Shown one piece after another: positions 11,101 to 24,099 of a stretch of DNA of 64,000 nt. This DNA is from Toxorhynchites rutilus septentrionalis (taxonomy: Eukaryota > Arthropoda > Insecta > Diptera > Culicidae), in assembly GCF_029784135.1 (NCBI RefSeq), contig NC_073746.1, positions 165,342,325 through 165,406,324 of the forward strand. Reading direction: 5' to 3'. A program made the position numbers and the translations under genes. Numbering within the stretch: the stretch's first letter is position 1; every line of letters begins with the position of its first letter. A model generated the notes under the pieces. That model made no database searches. It had not been told where the DNA came from and saw only the letters and a list, made by a program, of their open reading frames with translations.

Positions 11101-12110
11101 GGGGAAATGCGGTCAAAATGAACACCCTAAGGAATATTTTCTGCGTCCTCATACCGCTACAATCTCCGTTCTTCGAAGAATATTATAGCTCAACTAATTG
11201 TTGTTTAAGATATCAAACGGGTTTTATTATAAAAAATAAAAATAATACATATTTCTTTAAAAGAAAAAAAGTTGTAATATCAAGTATTTTTAGTGTGCGG
11301 TTAAAATTATGGTAAAATGAACACCTGTACATATAATATTAAATAAGTTAGAATTATACGTTGTTTCATGTTCAAATTTGTTTGAATCATTATTGAGAAA
11401 GTAGGTACATCCATGAAATAACCTGGGCCTATTCACCTAGAGGAGTAATTCGAATTTTCTCATACGTACAAAAACGTAGTAAGAAATACATAAAGCTTCA
11501 CATATTGAGGTTTGGTTTGTTTGGGGTGGCATATTTTCTCAGGGTCAACGCCACAGAAGGAACACCTTGAAGGGCCACATGTGATAAGGTATATCAGCTC
11601 CAGAAAACATAACATTGTCAGTCGTTATCCGGTGGTGGCTCATTTTGCGCCAAACAACAAAGTAATTTCGAATTCGAATTAATCGCTGAAATCAAACAAA
11701 ATGTCTGTTCACCTCTAATCGAATATGTGAACAGTCGTCCAAACTGATAATTTGTCGAAGATATCAGGTCGAATAACTTAAATTTCACGGGAAATTCCTT
11801 AAATACGATACGCGTAAAATTACATCCGAATGGCTACCGTGAGATAAATTTTTGTCTTATTTTTTTTTCTGCATTCGACAGTTTCATGCATAACCGGGTG
11901 TCTTGAACAGCTTCATATGTTCTAAGAATACGATAAATAAGAATTTTGGGTTGGTTTTTAGTTGAATTGGCGGGATTAGAGTACCGGTTCATTTTACCAA
12001 ACCTGTTTATTTTAAGGTGAAGGTGGAAAGAAGCCATTGTAGAAGTATAGGTAAAACCACGTGTAAAAATGGGGTAATAGTGTTTATGAGAGAAGAGCAA
12101 AGTACACGTA
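11101..12110. repeat. Unassigned decayed element with AAAATGAACACC motifs
   Basis: GGTCAAAATGAACACC (11112-11127) and GGTAAAATGAACACC (11311-11325) recur, with related phrases later. Such motifs are seen in unclassified mosquito interspersed repeats, but no terminal repeats or protein could be established. The 65-codon and 88-codon frames show no domain. Confidence 0.3.
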
Positions 12111-15100
12111 AATAGATCAATTCACTTATCAGACTGTGTGACGCTTAATTGACGCGAGTCTTTGAATACATTTGAAAAAAAATAACAATTCAATACTAAA
12201 GTAAAATGTATGAACGATATTCTCCGATGAACAATTGCAAATATAAATATATATAGAAGGTGCATTTGCACAAGAAGTAAAATCCTGATTATACGCGAGC
12301 GTAACATGAGTAAATTTATAACACATGCGAATTGGGGCTGACGAGTTCTTCCGCATAGTAACTCGATGTTGATAATTCCTTAATATTTCCTTCGTTGATC
12401 GTATTGTTTTCACATATTAACATTGAAGAGCCTTAACCCTTCTCTTCGTTGGCCGAGGGATTTTGATTGAATGTAATACTTTTCCGTTCACTGTTCTTGA
12501 AAGCATAGGCAGCAGTGACTGTGTTCCGAGCTCTGCAATACAATTTGCTTAATCAATGTTAAAGTTGCTAAAACTTACATTAAATGTTAAACGTAAAAAT
12601 AATAATTGTGTTGATATCAACACAATTTTATTCATGATGCTATGACTCATGAATAACATTTTATTGAGTGGTTTTTATAGCTGTTTCGATGATGTTGTCT
12701 GGTATCAGTGTCGAAAAAATAACGATGCTTTCACCATTACAAACAAAACCATTGCCGAAAATTGAAAAATGAAAATTTAACGTTCAGAGCACTTGCTCGA
12801 GTTTTCCGACGTTGTTCACTATACAATGCGACAGCAGATGAAAATTTAATATCTTGTGAGTAATCGATTAGAGTTTGGTTGATATTACTTGATGGGAAGT
12901 GTGCGAAAACGATCATTTTCTTCACACTGTTTCGCAAAATTATTGATTTTCGGGCGAGGAGTGAGGGAGGGAGATGACAGAAATGAGCGCCATTGTGGCA
13001 GCCATTTGTGGCTAGCTTCCACCTTCACCTGAAGTAATGATGGCCCATAAGTGATTTCTGGAGGATCAAGAATATTATATTACACAACATTATAAAATGA
13101 CATGGGATCTTATAGTTATACATGGAAGATAGCTTTCTTTACTGATAATAAAACGTAGAGCGTAAGCCGTTGTATTTAAACCCCTTCACTCAATATGTGA
13201 CCGAATTAAATCATACGCTAAGGGGTTATTATTTGCAATGTGTCGCTTATTTTGCTCTCTTACATTGCTCATATGTTGTTATGGCATATATATTATACAC
13301 CAACTCGCCTCTCGCTTGAATAAATGCTGTACCAGTATGCTGCCCATGTTTGTATAGGAGACGTAAACGACAAAATGAACAAAATCGACTTTTTCGCTGT
13401 TTGGCATTCTACACAATGTAATACGTTTGCTCAACATGCAAAGAAACATTTTTTGTTCGAAAATATTTGAGCAATTTTGAAAAAACGTTTTCGAAAAATC
13501 ACTGTTTGTCCGCATAACGGACGTAGTTCCATACAGCTTTCATACATCGTTCGAAAATGAACAATTGTCAGTATTATGTGCTATAAGCTAAGTCTACATT
13601 GAATCACATTCTTTGTAGAGTTCAAACATGTTTGTCACGATAGAGTCTTATTACTTAGTGTTTCCCAAAAAAAGTAATATAAGAAACCATTGAAGCGCTG
13701 CTCATATAATTACTATTTTCTGTACACGATGAACAAAGAGAAGCAATTGTGAGTTTTTAAAGCTATAATTATCTAAATTTCTGCATTTGAACCTTCAAGT
13801 AGATAATGAAACAATCATATCAGTAGTAAAATTGAAATAATATTGGTCCTTAGCATTATAATTTCTCGGATTCAACATTGAATTATTCCACATAATCAGC
13901 GCTTACTCATACCGTTGGAGTAAGTCACTACACCATCTTTATGCGATTGATCGTGATATCGGTAAATCATGTTGCTAAAATTGACAACATTGTAGATTGC
14001 CTTTACAAATCCAATTAATTGAAAAATCACGAACCTGCTGTTCTTATCACATATCCGAAAGAATTCTCCAGGAAAAATGTACTATCATAGACTCGCAACA
14101 AATCAAGAGCACATTTTCCAGACATTTCACTTACTTTTCTTCCAAACCTTTCCGATTTTATCCGATAACAACTGAAACTACCGACGAAGACGTTTTGACT
14201 ATTATCGGAATTGTAAATACTAACGCTACAAACAGAGCAACCTGGTGATTACGTCTAGCTATGTGGGCAAATGTTCATTGAAACGATTTATTGTCCGCAT
14301 AAATAGACGCAAGCGTTTTCCAAATGGAAACAATATGTTATAATCCGCAAAATCACCTAGGCCCTCTTTTTGCCGATAATATCCTTCAACTGGACAGATC
14401 ATTTCATCGGAAATTTGCATGGTTATGCTTGTAGGCCTTGTACTTGTACACAAAAACTCTCCACCTAACGGTATGTAAGCCGACGCGACACATCAGTTTT
14501 TTGAGGCTTCGCCGGTTTTAGGAAGAAGAATTTTTTTTAAATATCAAAACTTCTATGTATGTATGTTTTGGCCACCGGCGATGAAACTAGAATCAAATTG
14601 AAGACGATATTACTTCTAAAGTCGCCTAGCTGTTATTTCTCTTCAATGCATCTTTCCTTGTTTGAACATGTTCTGAGAATTGTTGAATTTCTGAAAGAAA
14701 AACATGTTCCACGTCTGTTCAACATGGTAGCACATTAGTAATTGATGTTGACCAGAGTGAACCCAATGCTTATAGTGTAGCTTCCTTTTTCTTTCTTCCT
14801 TGGATAGAATGATACACGATGGTTATCTAGGATCGTTTTCGCAGTAATGTTGATGGTTTCAAATTGGTGCTATAGTTGTTCCTTTTAGTCGGCACAATAT
14901 GAGGAGCACAAATTGTACCAATCAAAATGTAGGATTTAGTGCATTTGGATTTTTTTATAATTCGTTTATTTTTAAAGGCTCAGTCACATAAGTTTTAAGG
15001 AATCGAAATCTTAACTATATGTAAACAATTTTCCTTAATTCCTAGTAAGGTAGAGAACCGATTACACGCGTTCGACTCGAGTTTGAGAGGGTGACATACT

Positions 15101-15848
15101 TTCTTCAGGAAATGGAGAGGATATAAGGACATTGTAACAATGTTGATGATCACACTCAATTATTAAATCTATTCGTATATCTATTGTTTGTTTAAATTTT
15201 AACTTTTTCTACTGTTTATGCAAAGTGATAGACAAATCTTGGTATTTACAATTATTAAATTGTTTGTACCAAAAAAAACATAAGGTACTCATGGGACGCT
15301 AAATCAACTTGGAAGGTAATTTCAGTGAAAAATCCAATTAAGAATGAGTAGTCGATCGCGCATTTTGGTACGATAATCGTGAATAGAGCAGTCAAAGCGT
15401 AAAATATTTGTGTCGATTGATGATGGTACACATATTGCATCACACCCGATTGGGGGTAGTGGTTTGAGAGTTAGTGACAAGCAATGTGATCGGTTATGCA
15501 CCGTTTTAGCGTAATATCTTACTTTGTCATTCATTGGGTATTTTGCATCTGCTGTATACAAGTTGTGTGACGTTGTGCGAAGGACGAACTTTGCTTTACC
15601 AAACGAGGTTATAGATTGTTGATACTAGGATTTTGATTTTTGTACATTTTTGACCTGTTATTGAGCTAAAAGCTAAAAAAAGTATAAACCAATGGACTTG
15701 AATGCCGTTGGATTGTGTTTTAACACAATGAAAACTGCATCAAACTAAACAACACAGACTGAACGAGAGACATTCGCCTAACTTGAGCATCTGAATTAAT
15801 AAATTTACCTAAGTTTTCTATCACAAACGAGTCAATGATTGCACATCG
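12111..15848. other. Long gene-poor stretch
   Basis: About 3.7 kb of AT-rich DNA. Frames of 60-95 codons on both strands were read and none has a recognisable domain, signal peptide or family motif. No tRNA boxes, terminal repeats or tandem arrays were identified. It is probably intronic or intergenic, with very old unrecognisable repeats. Confidence 0.5.
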
Positions 15849-15856
15849 TTTAGAAA

Positions 15857-17131
15857 CAGGGCTGCCACCTTTAATTTTGTAAAAAAATTTTGAAAAAATC
15901 TGTATATCTGTATTTTTAGCTAAAAACACTGTATAAAAAATCTGTATCGAAAAGTTAAAGGAAAAAAATAAAAATAAAGGTTTAGTTTCACTTTGAACTT
16001 ATTTTTCTTACTTATGGGTCGTGTCACTACAACAAAATAAAATAGCTATCTTAGCAATTGATACAAAAAACTTCCATCACGATTTTTGACCAAGTTATAT
16101 CTGAGTCACTCAATTTTTGTCCCATAAGATTCGACTTGGTAGCTTGGGTTTGGTAGCTTGAGTAAATTTTGAGTGTTTATCAAGGCCGCAGTTATATTTC
16201 ACGAGTTCAATATAGAAGTCACGACAAATCGATTTGAAGGTCAGCTTCCTAGCTGCATCCAATCCTTTTCCGGCTTCTTCTGTATCGATACCAACGTAAA
16301 CAGGCTTCTTCACAAAGTCTTCAATATCCTTCACATCAAGGTCAGCATCAGCAAATTGTTGCACGTGACTTTCCAAACACAAGTTATCCAATATGATCAA
16401 CAATAACATTCTAACATTTTAAAAACTTGTATTTTTGATTCCAATGAAAGTGTGTATTCCGTTTGGGTTGGAGGAAATGTGAGTTTTTCACAGCAATTGG
16501 GAATTTTTTGACTCAAGCGTAACTTTTGAAAAGGGCGTATCGATTTTAGTAAGAGGAATCTTTGATAATTTATATCTCAAAAACTATGAGTCGTACCGAA
16601 ATAGTGTCTTAGAAAGAGTTATAGAGTATTGATGGTTGAATATGAAAAAAATGTACACTGAGAAAAAAATGAGTACTCTTTTTTTATTTACAAAATAAAA
16701 ATTTAGTTTACAATATCCAAAATACATATTTTTTCATTTTTTTTTAATTTTTTCGTGACTTTATGACATGACTACATGACTTCTATTTTATATGAAAAAA
16801 TAAAAAAAAAATAAAAAATATATATTTTGGTCATACATAACATGGAACGAAAAAAATAGTTTAAGGTCTTCAAATCGCCCAAGATTTCTCTTAACAACAG
16901 TCTCCAACGAAAGCCATTTCGTTGCATTGCGTTCATCATTTTTATAAATCATGGTATCTATGTATGCACTGTAATAAATTTAATACTTAAAATTGAATTT
17001 TAAAAAAAAACTGTGAACTCTGTATCTTTGCTTAAAATCTGTAATTCTGTATATACATACTGAAATTCTGTATCTGAAATTTGGCGGAAAATCTGTAAAA
17101 TACAGAATATTTTGTATATGAGGCAACCCTG
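15857..17131 (-). mobile_element. Internally deleted hAT element H1
   Basis: The ends CAGGGCTGCC (15857-15866) and GGCAACCCTG (17122-17131) form short terminal inverted repeats. They are flanked by a perfect 8-bp target duplication TTTAGAAA at 15849-15856 and 17132-17139, the hallmark of hAT transposition. Sub-terminal sequence is rich in AATCTGTA repeats on both sides. The interior holds one 99-codon minus-strand frame. Related pieces are at 55208-55501 (right end) and 63057-63323 (interior). Confidence 0.85.
16110..16409 (-). pseudogene. hAT transposase fragment inside element H1
   Basis: Ninety-nine codons. The segment with YVGIDTEEAGKGLDAAR followed by ICRDFYIELVKY resembles the middle region of hAT transposases, where a CxxFYxxLxxxI-type helix precedes the insertion domain. 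No catalytic residue or C-terminal dimerisation domain is included. The hAT termini around it support the assignment more strongly than the protein itself. As an alternative it could be an unrelated small frame carried by a non-autonomous element. Confidence 0.5.
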
Positions 17132-17139
17132 TTTAGAAA

Positions 17140-17337
17140 TCAAATTATAACTCGAAAAGACATACAGGAAAAGGATGCATGCCAGCTTGAATTTCTTTCT
17201 CGTTGTATGCTCGTATGTTCACTGTGTGTATCCTAGAGAAATACGCAAACAGCGATTTTGGATCCTCTCTAGATACAGAATATGAATACAGGCCGGTCTC
17301 GATTATATACAATCGAATCCAAGAATATTTATATATA
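17140..17337. other. Short unassigned spacer
   Basis: Lies between the hAT element and repeat R1. Nothing is recognised except a TA-rich edge leading into R1. Confidence 0.5.
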
Positions 17338-18171
<834 letters not shown>

Positions 18172-18220
18172 CATATAAATCATCCTATTGAAGTCAGAAA
18201 ACAGCTTTCTCACATACAAG

Positions 18221-18223
18221 CAT

Positions 18224-18256
<33 letters not shown>
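18221..18256. repeat. (CA)n(TA)n microsatellite
   Basis: Ten or so CA units followed by TA units. It is followed at 18258-18330 by CTCGTGTCACGGTGTTTG and a GATCTTGATGAAATTT phrase that recur in insect interspersed repeats. Confidence 0.85.
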
Positions 18257-18379
18257 AATCTCGTGTCACGGTGTTTGTTACCGAACTCCTCCGAAACGGC
18301 TCGACCGATCTTGATGAAATTTAATGCGAAGAATAAACAATAATCTGGAATTGCGTTCATACGACCGTTCGTACGACCC

Positions 18380-18585
18380 TCGCTATGTTCTTCTTCAATG
18401 GCACTAACGTTCCCAAGGTTTGCCTTCTCAACGTAGTACTACTTGCGTTATTTTTATTAGTAAATAGTTGAGATTTCTATAACGAACAATACGCCTTGAA
18501 TGTATTCTGGAGTGGCAAGCTCAAGAATATGCGTGACTACAGTGCAAGTCAGAAGGGTTTCTTTAACGAAAAATCTCTTGCATAA
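18380..18585 (-). mobile_element. 5'-truncated SINE type A
   Basis: Matches the body and tail of the SINE at 751-1476: a (GAA)-type tail at 18388-18395, GGCACTAACGTTCCCAAGG, then GAGATTTCTATAACGAACAA and GCCTTGAATGTATTCTGGAG. The tRNA-like head is missing, as is usual for truncated retroposition. Confidence 0.8.
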
Positions 18586-18589
18586 ACAT

Positions 18590-19830
18590 TAGACCAACGA
18601 GACCCCGTCACAGATACTTAATTCATTATGAACATCATTTCTCATTTTGATTTAATATTTATGAACATGCGACGAAACAAACAGAGGGCGCGCTCGATGG
18701 ATTTTCATGTTTATCATATGGTGATTTGACATGGTCAAGAAACGCCAATTCAAGATATCGCAAGCTGTGCCAACAATTTATGGTCGACATATACGCGAAG
18801 GTAGAGATTGAACGACTGCAATTCTTACTACACAATCAACAAATGCGGTGCGAAGAATAATACATTCACTTGCGGGACACTATCATAAGCAACGCCGACA
18901 CAGCTTTAGTTATAGCCAGGCCAAAGCGCAATGCATTGTCATGACATTGCGCGTGTGTTCAAACACAAAATGAAGTTCAATCGTATTCGTCCCCACATAT
19001 TGTTGGTTGTATTCTGTTGAATGGAAAAAGCGTAATTTTGCATTCTGTTCAAGCTCAAGTCCAATCGAGTTGAGCAAATGTGACAACCTTGCCACGCAAT
19101 TCGACGTAAACAACATTGGTCTCCATGGTCCATTTATATGAAGCAAAAATAGTAATGGTTTTTCGGGTGGAATAAACACGCAAAATTTTGCATTCAAACA
19201 CATTCAAAACAAATTTAGCATCCAAACAAAATCGAATAATAATTTTCATTCAAATTTCAACAATTTAGAATTATTTCCGGAATTATGCCGATCAGATAGA
19301 GAGTAAATTGAACCACAAATACGGATGACTTATTTTGACCATTGTTTCGCGACAAGGCGAAAGAATTTAAGAGTGTAAAAGTCGATTTCGATTGAATTGT
19401 AAAATCCGATCACTCATATGCATATATGAATATTGAGTTCTACAATTCGGTGAAGAGTAATAAAAACATACATGAATAAAGGAAGCAATATAGCTGTGTT
19501 TCAAACTTAGATTACCGATGTGAATACTCCTCGATTGAATGACAACGATAAAATAACGCGATTCCAAACGGGCCGATTAATCAGCTCCATTGAAGTTAGC
19601 TGGCGTATCGCTGTTTTCCAAATTATGAACGAGACCAAGCTGTTATAAACTAAGCCATGTTGAAAATCACATGCACGTATTTTCTAACAAGGAGACATCA
19701 ATAAATATTTATTTTCTATATTTCATTTTTTCTACTTTACGACAAACTTATATTAATTTTTTCAGTTGACGTTTAACTTTTAAGAGATCAAACATGTCAG
19801 TTACGTTAATGAAATACACCAAGAAACATC
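18590..19830. other. No recognisable gene
   Basis: Minus-strand frames at 18910-19203 and 19055-19249 (97 and 64 codons) overlap in different frames and show no domain. No repeat boundaries were found. Confidence 0.5.
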
Positions 19831-19834
<4 letters not shown>

Positions 19835-19902
<68 letters not shown>

Positions 19903-19913
19903 CATACATACAT
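19835..19913. repeat. (TA)n(CATA)n microsatellite
   Basis: A pure TA run from about 19835 to 19897, followed by CATA units. Confidence 0.95.
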
Positions 19914-20422
19914 ATGTTCGAATTTCAACAAGGACAGAGTTATGCTGAGTTATGAAATGAATTTCGTGTTTACATCTCATTTTTAGTCCTTATCGTCCCC
20001 GATTTTAGTTATTCGTGGCGACCTTGCCCGACTATTTCGAGGATTATCGGGATTCTACTATACCAACAGAAACATGAGCCAAATATACCATTTACATTCC
20101 GCTGGCCATCTCCTATTAACTGTATTTTACTTTACTCAGAAACTGATTCAACTAAATAACCCCTCACACCTCCACTCGGCTGAACTCTATGAGATAGTGA
20201 CGGTATAGCAATTCAAACAGGTCCAGAATATTTCAGAGAAAAACGAAATACTTCGTACCTAGGCAAACATTTTTTGAAGTTCAATTGCTGACAAAAACTT
20301 CAGTTGCAATGCAATACAACCATACTTAATGCTATATACCTACTACCCGTGTTTACTTAAACTTCATTTTTCATTTTTTTTCTCTCTCCCAACTTGTTTG
20401 CATGCCACCCGCCATCAAGCAG
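19914..20422. other. Upstream intron of the KChIP-like exon
   Basis: The last 70 bases form a pyrimidine-rich tract (TTTTTTTCTCTCTCCC, 20375-20390) leading to an acceptor AG at 20421-20422, with a second possible AG at 20418-20419. Confidence 0.6.
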
Positions 20423-20614
20423 AACCTGAAGCCGAGGATTTGCCCGTTCCGCAACGCTACTACCCGGACTCGCTGGGAGAGATCACGCGCACCGCCCGCT
20501 TCACCGAGGATGAAATCAAGCGGATATACCGCGGCTTCAAAGCGGAATGTCCCACCGGCATCGTGAAGGAGGATACCTTCAAAGGCATCTATTCGCAGTT
20601 TTTCCCGCTCGGTG
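20423..20614 (+). CDS. Exon of a Kv-channel-interacting (KChIP-like) calcium sensor
   Basis: Sixty-four codons between a consensus acceptor (AG at 20421-20422) and a donor (GGTG followed by GTAAGG, GT at 20615-20616). The protein contains ARFTEDEIKRIYRGFKAECP, then TGIVKEDTFKGIYSQFFPLG. This is the characteristic N-terminal start of the core of the KChIP/neuronal calcium sensor family, with the degenerate first EF-hand (the CPTG loop). In the family these small EF-hand proteins bind the cytoplasmic N-terminus of Kv4 (Shal) potassium channels and tune their surface level and inactivation. The PESL-like segment before the EF-hand (YYPDSLGEITR) also fits KChIPs better than frequenin or neurocalcin. 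The exon starts and ends after the first codon base. The partner exons carrying EF-hands 2-4 were not found downstream. It is the only clearly cellular coding sequence seen here. Confidence 0.9.
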
Positions 20615-21611
20615 GTAAGGACAGTTAGTGTAGCTGGGGCTGCTGCAGGAGTGGCGCTTTTTTCCCGTATCATGAGCACATGCACTGGCGCCACTACTGA
20701 ACAGCTTCATTGTTATTCTTCCATTTTGGTTTACGATTCTACTCTGTTTGAATTTTAACATGACTTCATAGCTCATCAATACACTGTGGATACATCAGTT
20801 TATAATTGAACAGACGGAAATTTGTTTATTTAAAAACAGAAGAAAAATATTTCGCTCAGATACATTTTATTTGCAACTTCATTTGTTTATTTATTCAATA
20901 ACGATTGCATGACTATTTGATTGTAGGTGCACGCCGGTTAGACTGAGTTTCATGATGAATATAAAAATAATTCTCCGTTCTTAGAGGAGGAACATTTGAC
21001 ATATATACAAGTTAAATTCCGAACGGATTTCGGATTAGAAAACTAAAACTACTGAGCAATATTGCTCCTGTTAAGGTTACGACAGAACTGATTTTATTTT
21101 ATCTTTCATGTACAAAGCTAGCTTACAATCTCACCTATCTGCCTATTTCTGTTTCCTTTCGTTCCTTCTTTCGTGTAGCCGTTTTATTATCTCAACCCGA
21201 GTTCTTATCTGTGGCTGCATAATTTTCGTCGGTCGCATTTACCACATGGCGTTATTTATGCTTAAGTGTTTACTTAAGCGCTAGAACATTAATCCGTGGT
21301 GTCTGCTCTGCCTCCTGCTGATAAGTTTTGTTGGCGTGGGTCGATACTGATGTTGTATTCGTGGTGTTGATAACTTTCATATATTTCCAACGAATCAATC
21401 AAATTGTTTATCGGTCGCAGCTGGGAGACGTTAGGAGGGTTGGCGGTCTACGGCTCAGCCGGCCCCTGTTCTTCAGTGAGCTCTCTTCTTCGAGCGATAG
21501 TTCATGAAGAGACTTTCTTCCTGAAGGAGGTTCAATCCTATGGTTTTTCTTTCTAAATCACAATGTGTGTTCTATTATCAAAGAAGTACTGTAGAAAAAT
21601 GAACATATTCT
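20615..21611. other. Downstream intron, no gene seen
   Basis: Starts with the GTAAGG donor. The sequence at 21180-21540 is slightly richer in GC, but no exon with a family motif was recognised on either strand. Confidence 0.5.
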
Positions 21612-21638
21612 TTTTTTATCCCATCTGTTTATTTTGTT

Positions 21639-22123
21639 TTTTTTTATCCCATTTATTTATTTACGGCTCATTAGCATTTTAGATGTAACAGAGCCGAATT
21701 TTAATCGTGTACATATCACATGGTTATCATATCTATAATTAGCACATTACACAGTAGTTGTCATTCGTCAGTATTCCTTATATACCATTACATATGGTAC
21801 ATTCACACAGTAGCCATTTAGGCGTAAGAGTATTCTTTCTGTTCTTCCATTATCCAGTTGGACCACCGGACAGCGGAGACAGTTGGTTGATCATTGTTGA
21901 GTTATTTATAGAACAGTAGTCCGATGTATCTGGCAGAGCAGAGCAGTTGTATGGATGAATCGATCTTATTTCGACCGTGGATCGATCTCCATCGCTGATG
22001 ATTGTTGCGTGGACGTAGCTATTCTATAACAACACAAAGATGGTCAATGAGGGCCCTGAGTTTTGAACTCACGATCGATCGCTTACTAAGCGAACGCGCA
22101 ACCAATGTGGCTACGGAGACCCC
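21639..22123 (-). mobile_element. Young SINE type B
   Basis: Full-length on the minus strand, with the head GGGGGTCTCCGTAGCCACAT and an A-rich tail. It is flanked by a perfect 14-bp target duplication CTGTTTATTTTGTT at 21625-21638 and 22124-22137. Confidence 0.92.
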
Positions 22124-22212
22124 CTGTTTATTTTGTTGTCATTTAGCAATTCAGCTATAACAGAGCCGAATTTGTTCGTGCAAATATTTATCTCACGATA
22201 ATTTGTTGTATA

Positions 22213-23503
22213 AAGGGTGTGTCACATCAAATTGCATCACGGAAAAAACGCTGTAGAAATTTAATTTTTAGGAATTATATCTTCAGCTTTCGCTTATAAT
22301 CAGATAAGAGTGTATAGATCACGTTGGCCATGCTTCACTGTAAATTTTTCGTACATTTGGAAAAATGTCGTCGGACGAAAAAGAGCGTCGTGAATTAATC
22401 CTGTGCACTCATTTCGAGAATCCGGAGTTGTCACATCGGGACATCGGTAAGATGCTGGGAATCGTCCAATCCACGGTCAGCAGAGTACTAAAACGATACT
22501 TCGAGAACCTAACCATCTACAGGAAGGTGAAGAACGGCAAAAATGGATGCTCCGTCAGTGAAAAAGATCACAAGCGCGTAGTTAAGCAGTTTAGACGTGA
22601 TCCGAGAAGTTCGGTCCGGGATGTCGCCAATAAGCTGAATTTGTCAAGTTCATTCGTCCAGCGGACCAAGCAGCGGGAGGGCCTGCGTACATACAAGGTT
22701 CAGAAGGCTCCTAACCGCGACGAAAGGCAAAACATGGTGGGGAAGACGCGAATCCGGAAGCTGTACACCGAAATGCTGCCGAAGCCGCATTGCCTGGTAA
22801 TGGACGACGAAACCTACGTCAAAGCGGACTTTCGTCAGCTGCCGGGCCTGTTGTTCTTCTCCGCAGAGGACAAATTCAGCGTTCCGGAGGAGATTCGCAA
22901 GCAGAAACTATCCAAGTTTGTCAAAAAGTACATGGTGTGGCAAGCGATCTGCTCTTGCGGAAAGCGGAGCGCCCCCTTCGTGATGACCGGCACGGTAAAC
23001 GGGCAGGTTTACCTTAAGGAGTGCCTACAGAAGCGCTTACTACCACTATTGAAGCAGCACGAGGGCCCGACCATCTTCTGGCCGGATCTCGCTTCGTGCC
23101 ACTATTCAAAGGACGTGTTGGAGTGGTACGAAGCCAACGGGGTCACCTTCGTGCCAAAGGAAATGAACCCGCCCAACGCGCCGGAGCTTCGCCCAATAGA
23201 GAAATATTGGGCGATTATGAAGCAGGCCCTCCGGAAGAACCCAAAAGCCAACCCAAAAACTTCAAGAGAAAATGGATTTCTGTTCAAAAAAAATTACAAC
23301 CTGACGTTGTACAGAACCTTATGGACGGGGTAAAGAGGAAGGTGCGAGCATACGGGCTTGGGCTCGAAGTATGAATAAAAACAAAATGCCAAAAGTTGTT
23401 TAATAGTTTTTATTTTACTGTCTAAAATTTTCAAAAGGATCGGCCTACTGGGCGAATTTCTACAGCGTTTTTTCCGTGATGCAATTTGATGTGACACACC
23501 CTT
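22213..23503 (+). mobile_element. DD37E Tc1/mariner element, copy 1
   Basis: Terminal inverted repeats of about 49 bp begin AAGGGTGTGTCACATCAAAT and are flanked by TA at 22211-22212 and 23504-23505. It carries one plus-strand transposase frame. It sits inside an old SINE type B. It is closely related to copies at 42331-43625 and 48609-49902, which indicates recent amplification. Confidence 0.95.
22365..23374 (+). pseudogene. DD37E transposase, copy 1 (C-terminal frame break)
   Basis: The transposase of an IS630-Tc1-mariner element would cut the 49-bp terminal repeats and reinsert at TA in the nucleus. The frame opens with a paired-like helix-turn-helix region (LSHRDIGKMLGI, VSRVLKRY), then a second DNA-binding half (SVRDVANKLNLSSSFV). 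The catalytic residues are in VMDDETY, FWPDLASCHYS and RPIEKYW, with 37 residues between the last Asp and Glu, which defines the DD37E group known from mosquitoes. An indel near 23245 shifts the last ~40 codons; the ancestral C-terminal frame continues to 23374. The tail change may or may not abolish activity. Confidence 0.92.
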
Positions 23504-23869
23504 TATTACACAGTAGCCATTCAGGCGTAAGAGTGTTCCTATCTTATCGATACACATGTCGCCTTTTTCCGTGTAAGAATATTCCTATTGTTCGAATGTT
23601 CAAAGTTGGACCATACACAGCGGGACTGTTGATATGAGGCTTCCATTGTTGTGTTATTAATAGTACCAATTACCGATGCAGCAGACCATAATGTGAACGG
23701 TAAGGAACTGGGATTACATTCACATGATGATTGTTACGTGGACGTAGTAGCTAGAATAAAACACAAAGATGGTCAGTTGATGGTCTTAAGTTATGACCTC
23801 ATGATCGTTCGCTTATTTGCGGACTGGTTGCCTGGTTACGAAGGCCCCCCACATATTCTTGTTTTTTAT

Positions 23870-24095
23870 TAGATTTTATAACCTAACAAGGTTATGTTGG
23901 GTAATGCACTTTCCGCACATACTTTATTGAACCGAATTAACCGCCCAATAATGTTCTCCAAAATTAAACGGACTTGAAGGTAAGCGATAGTTAATAAATT
24001 AGGTTGTCATTTGGGGCAAAAATATCTTTTCGGAAAGCAACTGCCAAATTTATTCGATTTATGTCACACGAAGTGAAGCTTACGATGCAATATCT
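23870..24095. other. Spacer, no recognisable gene
   Basis: AT-rich. Nothing is recognised before the LINE fragment. Confidence 0.4.
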
Positions 24096-24099
24096 CGCT

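Larger units (their letters stand above)
21612..23862 (-). mobile_element. Old SINE type B, interrupted by a young SINE and a DD37E transposon
   Basis: Tail and 3' body lie at 21612-21638 and 22124-22212 (ATTCAGCTATAACAGAGCCG). The central body and tRNA-like head lie at 23504-23862 (CAGTAGCCATTCAGGCGTAA through to the CGAAGGCCCCCC head). Removing 21639-22123 with one copy of its target duplication, and 22213-23503 with its TA duplication, restores an ordinary but diverged type B SINE. Confidence 0.85.

Noticed and set aside
22790..23374. Overlapping second frames in the DD37E transposase (also in copies 2 and 3)
   Set aside because: They recur only because the three copies share sequence. 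The motifs and catalytic residues are in the main frame.
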